Part shown: piece by piece, positions 27,528 through 35,774 of the stretch
Numbering within the stretch: the first letter of the stretch is position 1
How the letters are laid out: every line of letters begins with the position of its first letter
DNA from: an uncultured Coriobacteriales bacterium
GTDB lineage: Bacteria; Actinomycetota; Coriobacteriia; Coriobacteriales; UMGS124
Direction of reading: 5' to 3'
NCBI GenBank assembly: GCA_934636245.1
Contig: CAKUAI010000007.1
Coordinates: 1 to 64,000 of the forward strand
DNA length: 64,000 nucleotides
The notes under the pieces: model-generated
What the model saw: the letters and a program-made list of their open reading frames with translations, nothing else
Databases searched by the model: none
What the model was told of the DNA's origin: nothing
Made by a program: the position numbers and the translations under genes

Positions 27528-28658
27528 ATGGCTTCTTGCACCAACGCCCCTTTCCGCTGCGACATCGTCGGCAGCTTCCTGCGCCCCGACGTCCTCAAAC
27601 AGGCCCGCGCCGACTTCAATGCAGGCGTGATCGACGCCGCCCAGCTCAAGACCGTGGAGGACGTCGCCATCCGCGACCTGGTGGCCAAGCAGAAAGTCGC
27701 CGGGCTCAAGGTGGTGACCGACGGAGAGTTCCGCCGCAGCTACTGGCACCTCGACTTCATGTGGGGCCTGGGCGGCATCGAGCGCCGCACGAGCCGCGAG
27801 GGCTATAAGTTCCACGGCGAGGAGACCACGGCCGACACCGCCGTGGTGGTGGGACCCATCTCGGGCGAAAACCACCCCTTCGTCGAGCACTTCAAGTTCG
27901 TGCAGGCGCTCGCAGGTAGCGACCACGTCGCTCGCCAGACCATCCCGGCACCCATCCAGACGTTCTCCGAGGTGACGCTTGACCGATGCGACGGTCAGCA
28001 AGAGAGCCTGCGCAGCGTCTACCCCACCGACGGGGCGCTCTTTGACGCCATCGCCGCCGCCTATCGCACGGTCATCGCCGACCTGTACGCGGCCGGGTGT
28101 CGCAACATCCAATTCGACGACTGCACGTGGGGTATCTACTGCGACACCGACTTCGTCGCCAAGACGGGGATGAGCCCGGTCGACATCCAAAAGGTGAGCG
28201 AGCCGGGCGTCGCGCTCAACAACGCCGCCATCGAGGGCGCGCCGGCCGACCTGGTCATCAACACCCACGTGTGCCGCGGCAACTACCACTCGACCTACGC
28301 CTTCGAGGGCGGCTACGACCCCGTCGCCCCCCACCTGTTCGCCCATGAGAACGTGCAGGCCTTCTACCTGGAGTTTGACACGCCGCGCGCCGGCAGCTTT
28401 GAGCCTCTTCGCTATGTCGCCGAGGGCAAGAAGGTCGTGCTGGGTCTCGTCACGTCCAAGCAGCCGGGCCTGGAAGACGAAGATACGCTCGTCGCACGCA
28501 TCAACGAGGCCGCCCAGTACGTCCCGCTCGAGAACCTCTGCCTGTCGCCCCAGTGCGGCTTTGCAAGCTGCGAGATCGGCAACAAGCTGACCGAAGAGGA
28601 GCAGTGGGCCAAGATCGCCCTCATCCAGAGGGTGGCCAAGCGGGTGTGGGGCAAGTAG
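27528..28658 (+). CDS. Cobalamin-independent methionine synthase, short (catalytic domain only) type
   Basis: 376 residues; ATG preceded by ACGGAGG. The protein corresponds to the C-terminal barrel of MetE. It starts with FRCDIVGSFLRP and contains FDDCTWG; the zinc-site residues are probably His and Cys in INTHVCRGNYHSTYA, Glu in FYLEFDTPRAGSF and Cys in LSPQCGFAS. Short MetE-like enzymes transfer a methyl group to homocysteine and may use a donor other than methyl-tetrahydrofolate triglutamate. The LysR gene directly upstream is the likely regulator. Confidence 0.85.
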   Translation: MASCTNAPFRCDIVGSFLRPDVLKQARADFNAGVIDAAQLKTVEDVAIRDLVAKQKVAGLKVVTDGEFRRSYWHLDFMWGLGGIERRTSREGYKFHGEETTADTAVVVGPISGENHPFVEHFKFVQALAGSDHVARQTIPAPIQTFSEVTLDRCDGQQESLRSVYPTDGALFDAIAAAYRTVIADLYAAGCRNIQFDDCTWGIYCDTDFVAKTGMSPVDIQKVSEPGVALNNAAIEGAPADLVINTHVCRGNYHSTYAFEGGYDPVAPHLFAHENVQAFYLEFDTPRAGSFEPLRYVAEGKKVVLGLVTSKQPGLEDEDTLVARINEAAQYVPLENLCLSPQCGFASCEIGNKLTEEEQWAKIALIQRVAKRVWGK

Positions 28659-28689
28659 GGCAGCGCGGGCATGCAAACACGGAAAACCG

Positions 28690-28753
28690 GGCGGCGGGGA
28701 TGGGCAGGAGCGAGCAGAGAGGCGGCTGCGGGTCCTGCCCGCCCGCCGCTCTG
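28690..28753 (+). terminator. GC-rich hairpin after the methionine synthase gene
   Basis: CGGCGGGGATGGGCAGGA pairs with TCCTGCCCGCCCGCCGCTC, with one bulge. No T-run follows, so this is a weak call. In the rest of this gap, about 28780-28815 resembles the last codons of the TetR gene at 34 kb (LRLDMT), possibly a small duplicated scrap. Confidence 0.35.
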
Positions 28754-28973
28754 GGGCGCTCAGACCAGGACGGCGAGCCCCTTGACGTCATGTCGAGGCG
28801 CAACGCCTGTCCATTGAGCAGACACTTGCGAATCTCTCATGCGCGCGGCAAATCTCACAACTTGCTTGACAAATCTGAAACAGAACACCTGGTATATTCC
28901 ACCGCCGTACATATTCCCTTTTTGCCTATTTGTTTTATAGGGAATTAGTCAGCACGGGTATGGAGGTCATGTC

Positions 28974-29474
28974 ATGGCATATGCATGCAAGCTGAAGTCT
29001 CACGTTGTCGAGACGGCCTTTGCGGCGCTGCTTGTTGCCGCGAGCCTCGCGCTTGCGGGGTGCGGATCGCAGGGAGCGACGCCGTCGCAGTCGGGCACGC
29101 TCAATGGCAGCGAGGTCAAATTCTCGCTGGCAAACCTGGATAAAGGTGTGCAATTCTTCACCTATCAGACTGCCGGCGGCAACGTTGGCCTACTGGCGGT
29201 CAAGGACTCAACGGGCGCCACGCGTGTGGCGCTCGACACCTGCCAGGTCTGCAACGGCTCGCCCAAGGCGTACTTCCTCGAGAAGGACGGCGTCCTGCAG
29301 TGCCAGAACTGCGGCAACACGTTCTCCTACGACATCGTGGGCGACGCGAGCCAGGGTTGCGAACCGATGCCGTTGGACAGCGCAAGCTGGCGTGTCGACG
29401 GCGACACCCTCTCGGTCGATGAGGCCGCCCTCGAAAACGTCGCCCCCCTCTTCAGCGCATGGGCCAAGCAGTAA
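28974..29474 (+). CDS. DUF2318 lipoprotein
   Basis: 166 residues; ATG follows TATGGAGGTCATGTC. The signal peptide ends in the lipobox LALAGC, so the mature protein is a lipoprotein. The body matches DUF2318: ALDTCQVCNGSPKAY, then LQCQNCGNTF and a CEPMPL close, giving two CxxC pairs plus a Cys, presumably metal ligands. DUF2318 proteins accompany metal-uptake and redox modules. The stop overlaps the start of the following gene by 16 bp, so the two are translationally coupled. Confidence 0.8.
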   Translation: MAYACKLKSHVVETAFAALLVAASLALAGCGSQGATPSQSGTLNGSEVKFSLANLDKGVQFFTYQTAGGNVGLLAVKDSTGATRVALDTCQVCNGSPKAYFLEKDGVLQCQNCGNTFSYDIVGDASQGCEPMPLDSASWRVDGDTLSVDEAALENVAPLFSAWAKQ

Positions 29475-30937
29475 CGAGACACTACCGCGTGGAGGGCATG
29501 GTCTGCGCGGCGTGCCAGGCAACTGTCGAGCGGGCGGCCATGCGCCTTGCACAGGTGTCTTCGGCGCAGGCATCGGCAAGCAAGGGCACGCTCGAGGTGA
29601 CCTATGCCGCCGGCGTCGATGTCGACGCAGCTGAGATCGCGCTGGCCCAGGCGCTTCTCGACAGTGGATACGAGCTTGTGGGCGAGAGACGCGCCAAGGA
29701 GTCGCTGCCCAGTGGCCCCGCCGCGCGTGCCGGCATACCAGAACCCGCGGGATCCGCCGCCCATGCAGGCACACCGCAAGCCGCCGGTTCCACCGCGCGC
29801 TATGTCCTCACATCGCTTCTCATCCTCGCCGCAATCGGCGCAGCGCTGCTGGTAGCGCACGCATTGGGACTGACGGACGTCTTCCTCGCCTTCCCCACGG
29901 TCGGCTCCGCCACAACCTACCCGGCGCTCTTCGTGGTGGGGCTCTTCACCTCGTTGCACTGCGTCGCCATGTGCGGTGGGCTCAACCTGAGCCAGAGCCT
30001 TGCCAGCCCCGCCCAAGCTGACACCCCTTCCAAAGAGGCGCTTTCCCCGCAGGCAAGCCGTCGGCATGCAACTCTACAGACGCTACGCCCCAACGCGCTC
30101 TACAACCTGGGCCGCCTCATCAGCTACTCCGCCATCGGCGGTGTGCTCGGCCTGCTCGGTTCGGCCTTTGCCCTATCTGCGCAGATGCGCGCTGTCATCG
30201 GCGTGGCCGCCGGTGCGTTCATGGTCGCGATGGGCCTCACGCTCATGGGAATCCTGCGGCCGGGCGTGCTCTCGAGGCTTCTCCCCAGAGGGGCCGTGCG
30301 CAAAGTGGCGAGCGCGACCGCCGCCCTGCGCCAACGCGGGCCGTTCCTGCTCGGATTGGTCAACGGGCTCATGCCCTGCGGGCCCCTGCAGGCCATGCAG
30401 GTCTATGCGGTAACAACCGGCAGCGCGGCGGCGGGAGCCCTCTCGCTTTTTGTCTTCTGCCTCGGCACGGTTCCGCTCATGTTTGTCGCCGGTAGCGTCA
30501 TCTCCGTGCTCAAGGCCCGCTGGCGGCGCGGCCTCATGCGCGTGGGCGGGGCGATGCTTGTCGTGTTTGGCCTGGTAGCAGCCAGCAATGGCACGGCGCT
30601 GCTGGGAATCGACGCATTCGGCGCGCTACAGCATGGCTCCGACGCAATCGTTGCCGCAACAGGTGCCGACGGGGTGCAGCGCGCCACGATCGAGGTGGAC
30701 TACGGCTCATACCAAGACGTGCGCCTCAAGGCCGGCGTGCCCGCCGAGCTCACCTTCCATGTGGCCGAAGGCAAGCTCATCGGCTGCAACTCGTCGCTTT
30801 CCATTCCCGCCTTCGACATCCATGTCGACCTTGCGACAGGAGACACCGTCGTCTCCTTCACCCCGACCCAGGCGGGCACCTACCCGTATGCCTGCTGGAT
30901 GGGCATGATCAAGGCGACTATCACAGTCGAGGAATAG
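29459..30937 (+). CDS. HMA - SafE/TauE-like membrane - cupredoxin fusion, probable copper handling
   Basis: 492 residues. Residues about 8-72 form a heavy-metal-associated domain with GMVCAACQ, the GMxCxxC site. A Pro/Ala-rich linker follows, then six to seven membrane segments of the UreH/SafE type (SLHCVAMCGGLN, NGLMPCGPLQAMQ: Cys-containing motifs inside the membrane). The C-terminal 100 residues resemble a cupredoxin (IGCNSSLSIPAFDIH and YPYACWMGM). The fold order suggests copper (or another soft metal) capture, movement across the membrane and handover to an external blue-copper-like site. Overlaps the DUF2318 lipoprotein gene, so they probably act together in loading an extracytoplasmic metalloenzyme. 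Confidence 0.8.
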   Translation: MGQAVTRHYRVEGMVCAACQATVERAAMRLAQVSSAQASASKGTLEVTYAAGVDVDAAEIALAQALLDSGYELVGERRAKESLPSGPAARAGIPEPAGSAAHAGTPQAAGSTARYVLTSLLILAAIGAALLVAHALGLTDVFLAFPTVGSATTYPALFVVGLFTSLHCVAMCGGLNLSQSLASPAQADTPSKEALSPQASRRHATLQTLRPNALYNLGRLISYSAIGGVLGLLGSAFALSAQMRAVIGVAAGAFMVAMGLTLMGILRPGVLSRLLPRGAVRKVASATAALRQRGPFLLGLVNGLMPCGPLQAMQVYAVTTGSAAAGALSLFVFCLGTVPLMFVAGSVISVLKARWRRGLMRVGGAMLVVFGLVAASNGTALLGIDAFGALQHGSDAIVAATGADGVQRATIEVDYGSYQDVRLKAGVPAELTFHVAEGKLIGCNSSLSIPAFDIHVDLATGDTVVSFTPTQAGTYPYACWMGMIKATITVEE

Positions 30938-31128
30938 CGGAGACACAGCAGCTCAACCGCCACGACCCCGCTCTCAGGAAACCCGGTCGCCATCATGGCG
31001 CAACGACGATGCGACCGAATCGACCACAGGCAGACCAGGACCCTTTACGCAGACGTACCCCTCCGCGCTAGCTGCTTGAAGCGGCAGCAACCAACCGGCC
31101 GCCCCCGTCAAACAAACTCGGACATACA

Positions 31129-31170
31129 CCCGCCCGACCCTGGCCACGCGCCGAGGTCGGGCGGGCTTCG
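31129..31170 (+). terminator. Hairpin after the copper operon
   Basis: Arms CCCGCCCGACC and GGTCGGGCGGG (11 bp, perfect) followed by CTTCGTTCTT. The 30938-31128 stretch contains no other feature. Confidence 0.65.
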
Positions 31171-31318
31171 TTCTTATGGGAAAAGACGGGCGCGGTTCTT
31201 GGGCATTACCACGACATACGGCTCGCCCGCCCAGCATATGCCTCCGCCACCGCATGTCAACTTGGGACAGTGAAAACGCGTTCCTTTGCAGCCGCCCTGG
31301 GACAAACCTCCCTTTATC

Positions 31319-31385
31319 TGCCTCATTTGCCTTGTATTTGCATCATTTGACTATAAAATGATGCAAATACTTTTGGAATGAGGCA
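31319..31385 (+). promoter_or_regulatory. Nested inverted repeats over the fic promoter
   Basis: The outer pair is TGCCTCATT (31319-31327) and AATGAGGCA (31377-31385). The inner pair is GTATTTGCATCATTT (31334-31348) and AAATGATGCAAATAC (31356-31370). A TATAAA-like -10 lies between the inner arms. The right outer arm overlaps the first possible start codon. This looks like an operator for autoregulation. Confidence 0.65.
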
Positions 31386-31392
31386 ATTGAGC

Positions 31393-32436
31393 ATGAGGAC
31401 TTTCGATTATACGACCCTGTCAGAGACACTCCAGTCACCGGAGGTCATCAACCTCCTCCTTGCCGCAAGAGAGCTCAAGGGCAGACAGGTCGCCCTCGGC
31501 TCCGTGAAGCCCGACATCCTCAACGCCCTCATTGAGCAGGCGAAGTACGCGAGCACCAAGGCGTCCAACCAGATTGAGGGCATCGTGACCACTGAGATTC
31601 GTCTGAAAGCCCTTATGCAGGAGTCAACAGCGCCACGCAACCGCAACGAGGAGGAAATTGCTGGATACCGCGACGTCCTCGCGCTTATCCACGAGCAGCA
31701 CGACCACATCGACGTCAAACCCCCTGTCCTCCTCCAACTGCACCGCAACCTCCTGGCGCACACCGGCTACTCCTACGGTGGGGCATGGAAAGACTCGGAC
31801 AACCAAATCGTCGCCCGCAATCCCGACGGCACAATGTACGTACGCTTCACACCGACTCCCGCCATGCTCACGCCTGGTGCAATCGAGAATCTTTGCGCCG
31901 CATATCGCTCAGCCCTTCAGGCCCAAAGGTACGACCCGCTACTTCTGTCGATGCTCTTCGTCTTCGACTTCGTCAGTATCCACCCGTTCAATGACGGCAA
32001 CGGCAGGATGAGCAGGCTCATCACCGTGCTTTTGCTGGAGCGGTGCGGCTACGAAGTCCCCCGCTACATCAGCGTCGAAAAACTGATTGAGCAGAGCAAG
32101 GAATCGTACTACGAGGCGCTGGCGGCAAGCTCGCAGGGTTGGGACACTGGCGGCAACGACGCTTCGCCGTTCGTCCGCTACATGCTCGGGATCGTTGTCA
32201 AGGCATACCGGGAGCTCTTCGACCGCATCGACGGACAGTCCGCCACGGCCTCGAAAGCGAATGCCGTGGCCGCGGTCTTCGACCGCCGTCTGGGCAAAGT
32301 GACGAAGTCTGACATCCGCAGCGAATGCCCTGGGATAAGCGACATCACGATAGAACGCGAGCTCAAGCGCATGCTCGACGCCGGCGAAATCGCCAAGGTC
32401 GGGGCCGGCAGGGGCACGGGGTATGTGAAGAGGTAG
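31393..32436 (+). CDS. Fic-domain protein with N-terminal inhibitory helix and C-terminal winged helix
   Basis: 347 residues from ATG 31393 (GAGG upstream); an in-frame ATG at 31378 lies within the operator. The Fic motif HPFNDGNGRMSR is complete. SNQIEG near residue 60 fits the (S/T)xxxE(G/N) inhibitory helix of class II Fic proteins, which block their own ATP site. The last 70 residues look like a winged helix (KVTKSDIRSECPGISDITIERELKRML). The likely activity is AMP transfer to a protein hydroxyl, with transcriptional self-control through the palindromes upstream. Lone gene. Confidence 0.85.
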   Translation: MRTFDYTTLSETLQSPEVINLLLAARELKGRQVALGSVKPDILNALIEQAKYASTKASNQIEGIVTTEIRLKALMQESTAPRNRNEEEIAGYRDVLALIHEQHDHIDVKPPVLLQLHRNLLAHTGYSYGGAWKDSDNQIVARNPDGTMYVRFTPTPAMLTPGAIENLCAAYRSALQAQRYDPLLLSMLFVFDFVSIHPFNDGNGRMSRLITVLLLERCGYEVPRYISVEKLIEQSKESYYEALAASSQGWDTGGNDASPFVRYMLGIVVKAYRELFDRIDGQSATASKANAVAAVFDRRLGKVTKSDIRSECPGISDITIERELKRMLDAGEIAKVGAGRGTGYVKR

Positions 32437-32512
32437 GCGCTAACTTTGATCAATCGGCCAGACGGCCGGCTAATCTGCGAAGCGGGTCTAACACGCGGCG
32501 TTTGAGCTGAAG

Positions 32513-32625
32513 TTGGAAAAGCGTGCCAAATTGCCCAAAACTGTGTTGGAAAAGCGTGTCGAATTGGCCGGAATCATGTTGGAAAAGCGTATCAAAAAGG
32601 GGTAAACTGTGTTGGAAAAGCGTTA
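32513..32625 (+). repeat. Iteron-like array of ATPase C, four copies, exact 33-bp period
   Basis: TTGGAAAAGCGT begins at 32513, 32546, 32579 and 32612, each 33 bp apart; the rest of each period is only loosely conserved. The last copy ends 25 bp before the start codon of ATPase C. TAAACT just before the fourth copy could be a -10, so the array probably overlaps the promoter. Confidence 0.88.
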
Positions 32626-32649
32626 AACCAGCAGTTGAAAGGCAGTTTT

Positions 32650-33969
32650 ATGCTTTATCGTTCAGCAATCGAAGGGCTGCGCGATTGGAAACGCACGAAA
32701 ACGCAGCAGGCCCTGATGGTCATGGGCGCACGTCAGGTTGGCAAGACCACGTTGATACGAGAGTTTGCACGCCAGGAATACGAGTCAATCGCGGAAATCA
32801 ACTTTTTCAGCAACAAGATTGCCGCTCAGACACTCTCCGATGCGGTCGACGTCGATGACCTCATGCTGCGTATATCCGCCCTCGCCGGCGTCTCAATCAT
32901 CCCCGGCAAGACTCTGCTCTTTCTCGACGAGATCCAGGAATGCAAGGACATGCTCACCTGGATCAAGTTCCTGGCAGAAAAAAACGGGGCCGACATGATT
33001 CTGTCCGGCTCGCTGCTAGGCCTGGATGCGTACGTCCACACACGGTCCCTGCCTGTCGGCTTTTTGCGCAAGATGTGCATGTATCCCCTCACGTTCGAGG
33101 AGTACTGCCGGGCGCGAGGGGTCGTCCCGGAACTATGGCACACCATGGAAGAAGCAGTCCTCGCCCACAGACCGGTACCTGACTTCATCCATGAGCTGCT
33201 GTCTCGCCGTTTCAGAGAATATCTGCTTGTCGGTGGTATGCCCGATGCCGTACAGACATACTGCGAGACATCTCAAATCGTGCCAGTCCGCAACGCCCAA
33301 AGGGACCTCTTTGATCTCTACGAGAGCGACATTGTCAAATACGTGGAGGACCCAGTCGAGGCCCGACAGATCAAGATGGTTTATGAGGCAATACCTGCGC
33401 AGCTCAACGCCCCAACGAAGAGGTTCAAATATGCCCGGCTTGACCGCAACCTACGCTTCGCCAACCTGGAGACGGCTTTCGACTGGCTCACAAGCGCAGG
33501 CATCGCCATACAAGCAACGAGGGTTGGGCAGGTAAGCTACCCTATCGGCCTCTCTGAAGATCGCACATCGTTCAAGTTTTTCCTCAACGACATCGGCATC
33601 CTCACCTCTCGGCTCATGGGAAAGGTCGACCTGGACATCATCAACGGCAAAACAGGAATCAACTATGGTTCCCTTTTTGAGGCGGCCGTCGCTCAAGAGC
33701 TACTCGCACGCGGGTTCGCGCCGCACTACTACTCGTCGAAAAAAGGCGGAGAGGTTGACTTCGTCATCGAGGATTCCGCAACGGGCGACACTCGGCTCAT
33801 CGAGGTCAAGTCTGGCAAGGACTATCGTCGTCACAGCGCACTATCGAACCTGCTCGAATCAGGCGAGGCGAAGAGTGCAATTGTGCTGCATGACGGTAAC
33901 ATCGAGCTGGCAGAAAACCGCATCTACGCCCCGGTCTATGCCGCCCATCTCGCCATGGAGTGCCGCTAG
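32650..33969 (+). CDS. AAA/DUF4143 ATPase, copy C (intact)
   Basis: 439 residues from ATG 32650 (GAAAGGCAG upstream). Walker A GARQVGKTT near residue 27 and Walker B LLFLDEIQEC near 95. Then come SGSLLGLDAY, the family signature FREYLLVGGMPDAV near 195-208, and the DUF4143 domain. The C-terminal core GGEVDFVIED and RLIEVKSGKDY gives Glu/Asp and Glu-x-Lys residues as in PD-(D/E)xK folds. The cellular role of the family is not established. The exact 33-bp-period array directly upstream suggests DNA binding by the product or a partner. The stop overlaps the stop of the convergent TetR gene by 4 bp. Confidence 0.9.
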   Translation: MLYRSAIEGLRDWKRTKTQQALMVMGARQVGKTTLIREFARQEYESIAEINFFSNKIAAQTLSDAVDVDDLMLRISALAGVSIIPGKTLLFLDEIQECKDMLTWIKFLAEKNGADMILSGSLLGLDAYVHTRSLPVGFLRKMCMYPLTFEEYCRARGVVPELWHTMEEAVLAHRPVPDFIHELLSRRFREYLLVGGMPDAVQTYCETSQIVPVRNAQRDLFDLYESDIVKYVEDPVEARQIKMVYEAIPAQLNAPTKRFKYARLDRNLRFANLETAFDWLTSAGIAIQATRVGQVSYPIGLSEDRTSFKFFLNDIGILTSRLMGKVDLDIINGKTGINYGSLFEAAVAQELLARGFAPHYYSSKKGGEVDFVIEDSATGDTRLIEVKSGKDYRRHSALSNLLESGEAKSAIVLHDGNIELAENRIYAPVYAAHLAMECR

Positions 33970-34688
33970 CCCTGGCCGCCTGCTGCGCCGGGGTGCTCGG
34001 GCCAGGGCGGCGGGTCCATCACGGTCATGTCGAGGCGCAGGGTCTGCGCGATGAGCAGAGCCAGCTCGTCGTCGGTGATGTCAGGCTTGGCCTTCATCAT
34101 GCCTACCAGGCCGAATATGAGCAGACCGAACGTCTCGGGCACCAGCTGGATCTCTATGGTGCGGTAGGCCATGTACTCGGAAACGATGTAGCTCTGGATG
34201 CACGCGACGATCTCGCGGACGGCTTGGGTGGCGAACTGGTCGCGCACGCCCAGCTCGTCGAGCACGGCAAACATGGGGCGCGGGGAGCCCGAGGCGGTGT
34301 AGAGCGCCCGGCGCAGCATTGACACGCAGTTCTTCAACTCCGAAGGAGTATCGCCGAACGCCCGCAGCTCATTCCAGGTGGACACGCTCTCTACCAGGTC
34401 CTCGAGGTAGTCATCGAGCACAGCGTCGGTCACGGCCTGCTTGTCGGGGAAGTAGTAGTACACGAGGGTGCGCGTCACGCCCGCCTTGCGGGCGATGGCC
34501 GCCAGGCTGGTGGCGGCCACCCCCTCGGTCTCGTATAAATCGCGGGCAGCCAGCATGATGTCGCCAGCCATGCCGCCCAGCCGCGCACTGTGCCTGACCT
34601 GCCGCGTCACGGGATGCGGCAGGTCAGGGTCGAACCCAGGTATCGACGCGCTTCTCTGCACCGGCACGGCAGCACCCCCATCCGCCAA
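33966..34688 (-). CDS. TetR-family regulator
   Basis: Up to 240 residues from TTG 34688; a Met at 34571 gives 201 residues, more usual for the family, and the true start is uncertain. The helix-turn-helix is clear: LYETEGVAATSLAAIARKAGVTRTLVYYYFPDKQAV. The ligand domain fills the rest. It is 46 bp downstream of the two DUF5692-type membrane genes read in the opposite order on the same strand (they precede it), so regulator and membrane proteins may form one unit. Confidence 0.85.
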   Translation of the reverse strand: MADGGAAVPVQRSASIPGFDPDLPHPVTRQVRHSARLGGMAGDIMLAARDLYETEGVAATSLAAIARKAGVTRTLVYYYFPDKQAVTDAVLDDYLEDLVESVSTWNELRAFGDTPSELKNCVSMLRRALYTASGSPRPMFAVLDELGVRDQFATQAVREIVACIQSYIVSEYMAYRTIEIQLVPETFGLLIFGLVGMMKAKPDITDDELALLIAQTLRLDMTVMDPPPWPEHPGAAGGQG

Positions 34689-34734
34689 GGCACCGCCGCG
34701 CCCGGCATGGCACGCACATAACGGCAGCTAAACG

Positions 34735-35694
34735 CTAGCGGTTCTCCTCGACGACCTCACGATACTTCTCCATGTCATTATAAATCTCGTCCTTGAGCGG
34801 GTTAAGGCCGCGAGCGCGGATGCGACGGAACTGGTAAATGGCCAGCGCACTGTTTGCAACGAGCGCCACGAGACTCACGGCAAAGAACGCGGTGGGGTTG
34901 TGCGTCGTGGGAATCTCGGCAAAGGTGTAGAACTGCGGCAACGCCATGGCAAACATGGCATAGAGCGCCAACGTCTGTGCGCGATGCTGCAGCCAAGCGC
35001 CGCGCTTGGTGAAGAACGTGGGCACGGTGCAAGCGATGAGCAGGGCCAGACCGGTGTACGTGGAGTGATCGGACATGCAGTTGTAGGTGTAGGCGAAGTT
35101 CCACAGGTCGTAGGCGATGATCCACATCCACAGCATGTCGGGCCAAATCATGTCGCGCGACTTGTCCTTCGAAATGAAGATGCCGAACCAGCCGCAGATG
35201 GTAATGATGTTCAGGATGCCGGCGATTGCGTTCATGATGTTCCAGGGGCCGGAGATCATCCACACGTGATCGACGACGGCGCCGCCCCACAGGCCGTAGG
35301 AGAACATCTGCACGTCGCGTATCACAGCCTCGCAGATGTTGATGGCAAGGATGAGCGGCGGGAAGCACAGGGCCCAGCGCTTCTCATACAGGTGATGCTC
35401 GCGTCCGTCGGCACCGCGCCACTTCACAAACCGCAGCGCCATGAAGCCGACGCAGCCCGCCAAGGCCGAGTACGTCTTGACCCAGTTGAACCAGTTGCCC
35501 GTGCCGTATTCGTTGCCGGGCGCAGCGGTGTTGGGCCATACGAAAATGGTAAACACGATGGGGGCGACGACGAACAGCGCCACGCCACCCCAAACGCTCG
35601 TACGGCCGAACTCGTTGAATGCCATGAGGGCGAACACGACAAAGAGCCAGATCGCCCACACCATAGGGTCGGATGCCTGGTACAGGATACCCAT
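34735..35694 (-). CDS. DUF5692-type membrane protein, copy 1
   Basis: 319 residues from ATG 35694, which follows GAGGAGGAAACCC. About nine membrane segments. Conserved patterns shared with the next gene are FALMAFNEFGR, TIFVWPNTA, WNIMNAIAGILNI, WPDMLWMWIIAYDLWNFAYTYN and the 'TKRGAWLQHRAQTLAL' region. I assign the DUF5692 name from memory of the family; function unknown. The many aromatic and His-containing membrane motifs suggest a channel, transporter or sensor. Confidence 0.75.
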   Translation of the reverse strand: MGILYQASDPMVWAIWLFVVFALMAFNEFGRTSVWGGVALFVVAPIVFTIFVWPNTAAPGNEYGTGNWFNWVKTYSALAGCVGFMALRFVKWRGADGREHHLYEKRWALCFPPLILAINICEAVIRDVQMFSYGLWGGAVVDHVWMISGPWNIMNAIAGILNIITICGWFGIFISKDKSRDMIWPDMLWMWIIAYDLWNFAYTYNCMSDHSTYTGLALLIACTVPTFFTKRGAWLQHRAQTLALYAMFAMALPQFYTFAEIPTTHNPTAFFAVSLVALVANSALAIYQFRRIRARGLNPLKDEIYNDMEKYREVVEENR

Positions 35695-35774
35695 GGGTTT
35701 CCTCCTCGGAATACAGGGGCGCACCGCCGCAACACCGCGGGCGCGGGTGCGGCGATGCGGGGGTCGCCAGACGT

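Noticed and set aside
28780..28815. Scrap similar to the 3' end of the TetR gene at 34 kb
   Set aside because: Only about 25 bases of similarity, too short to call a feature.
32513..32625. CRISPR array
   Set aside because: Only 12 of 33 bases repeat, units are few, and there is no cas gene; the repeats touch a promoter.
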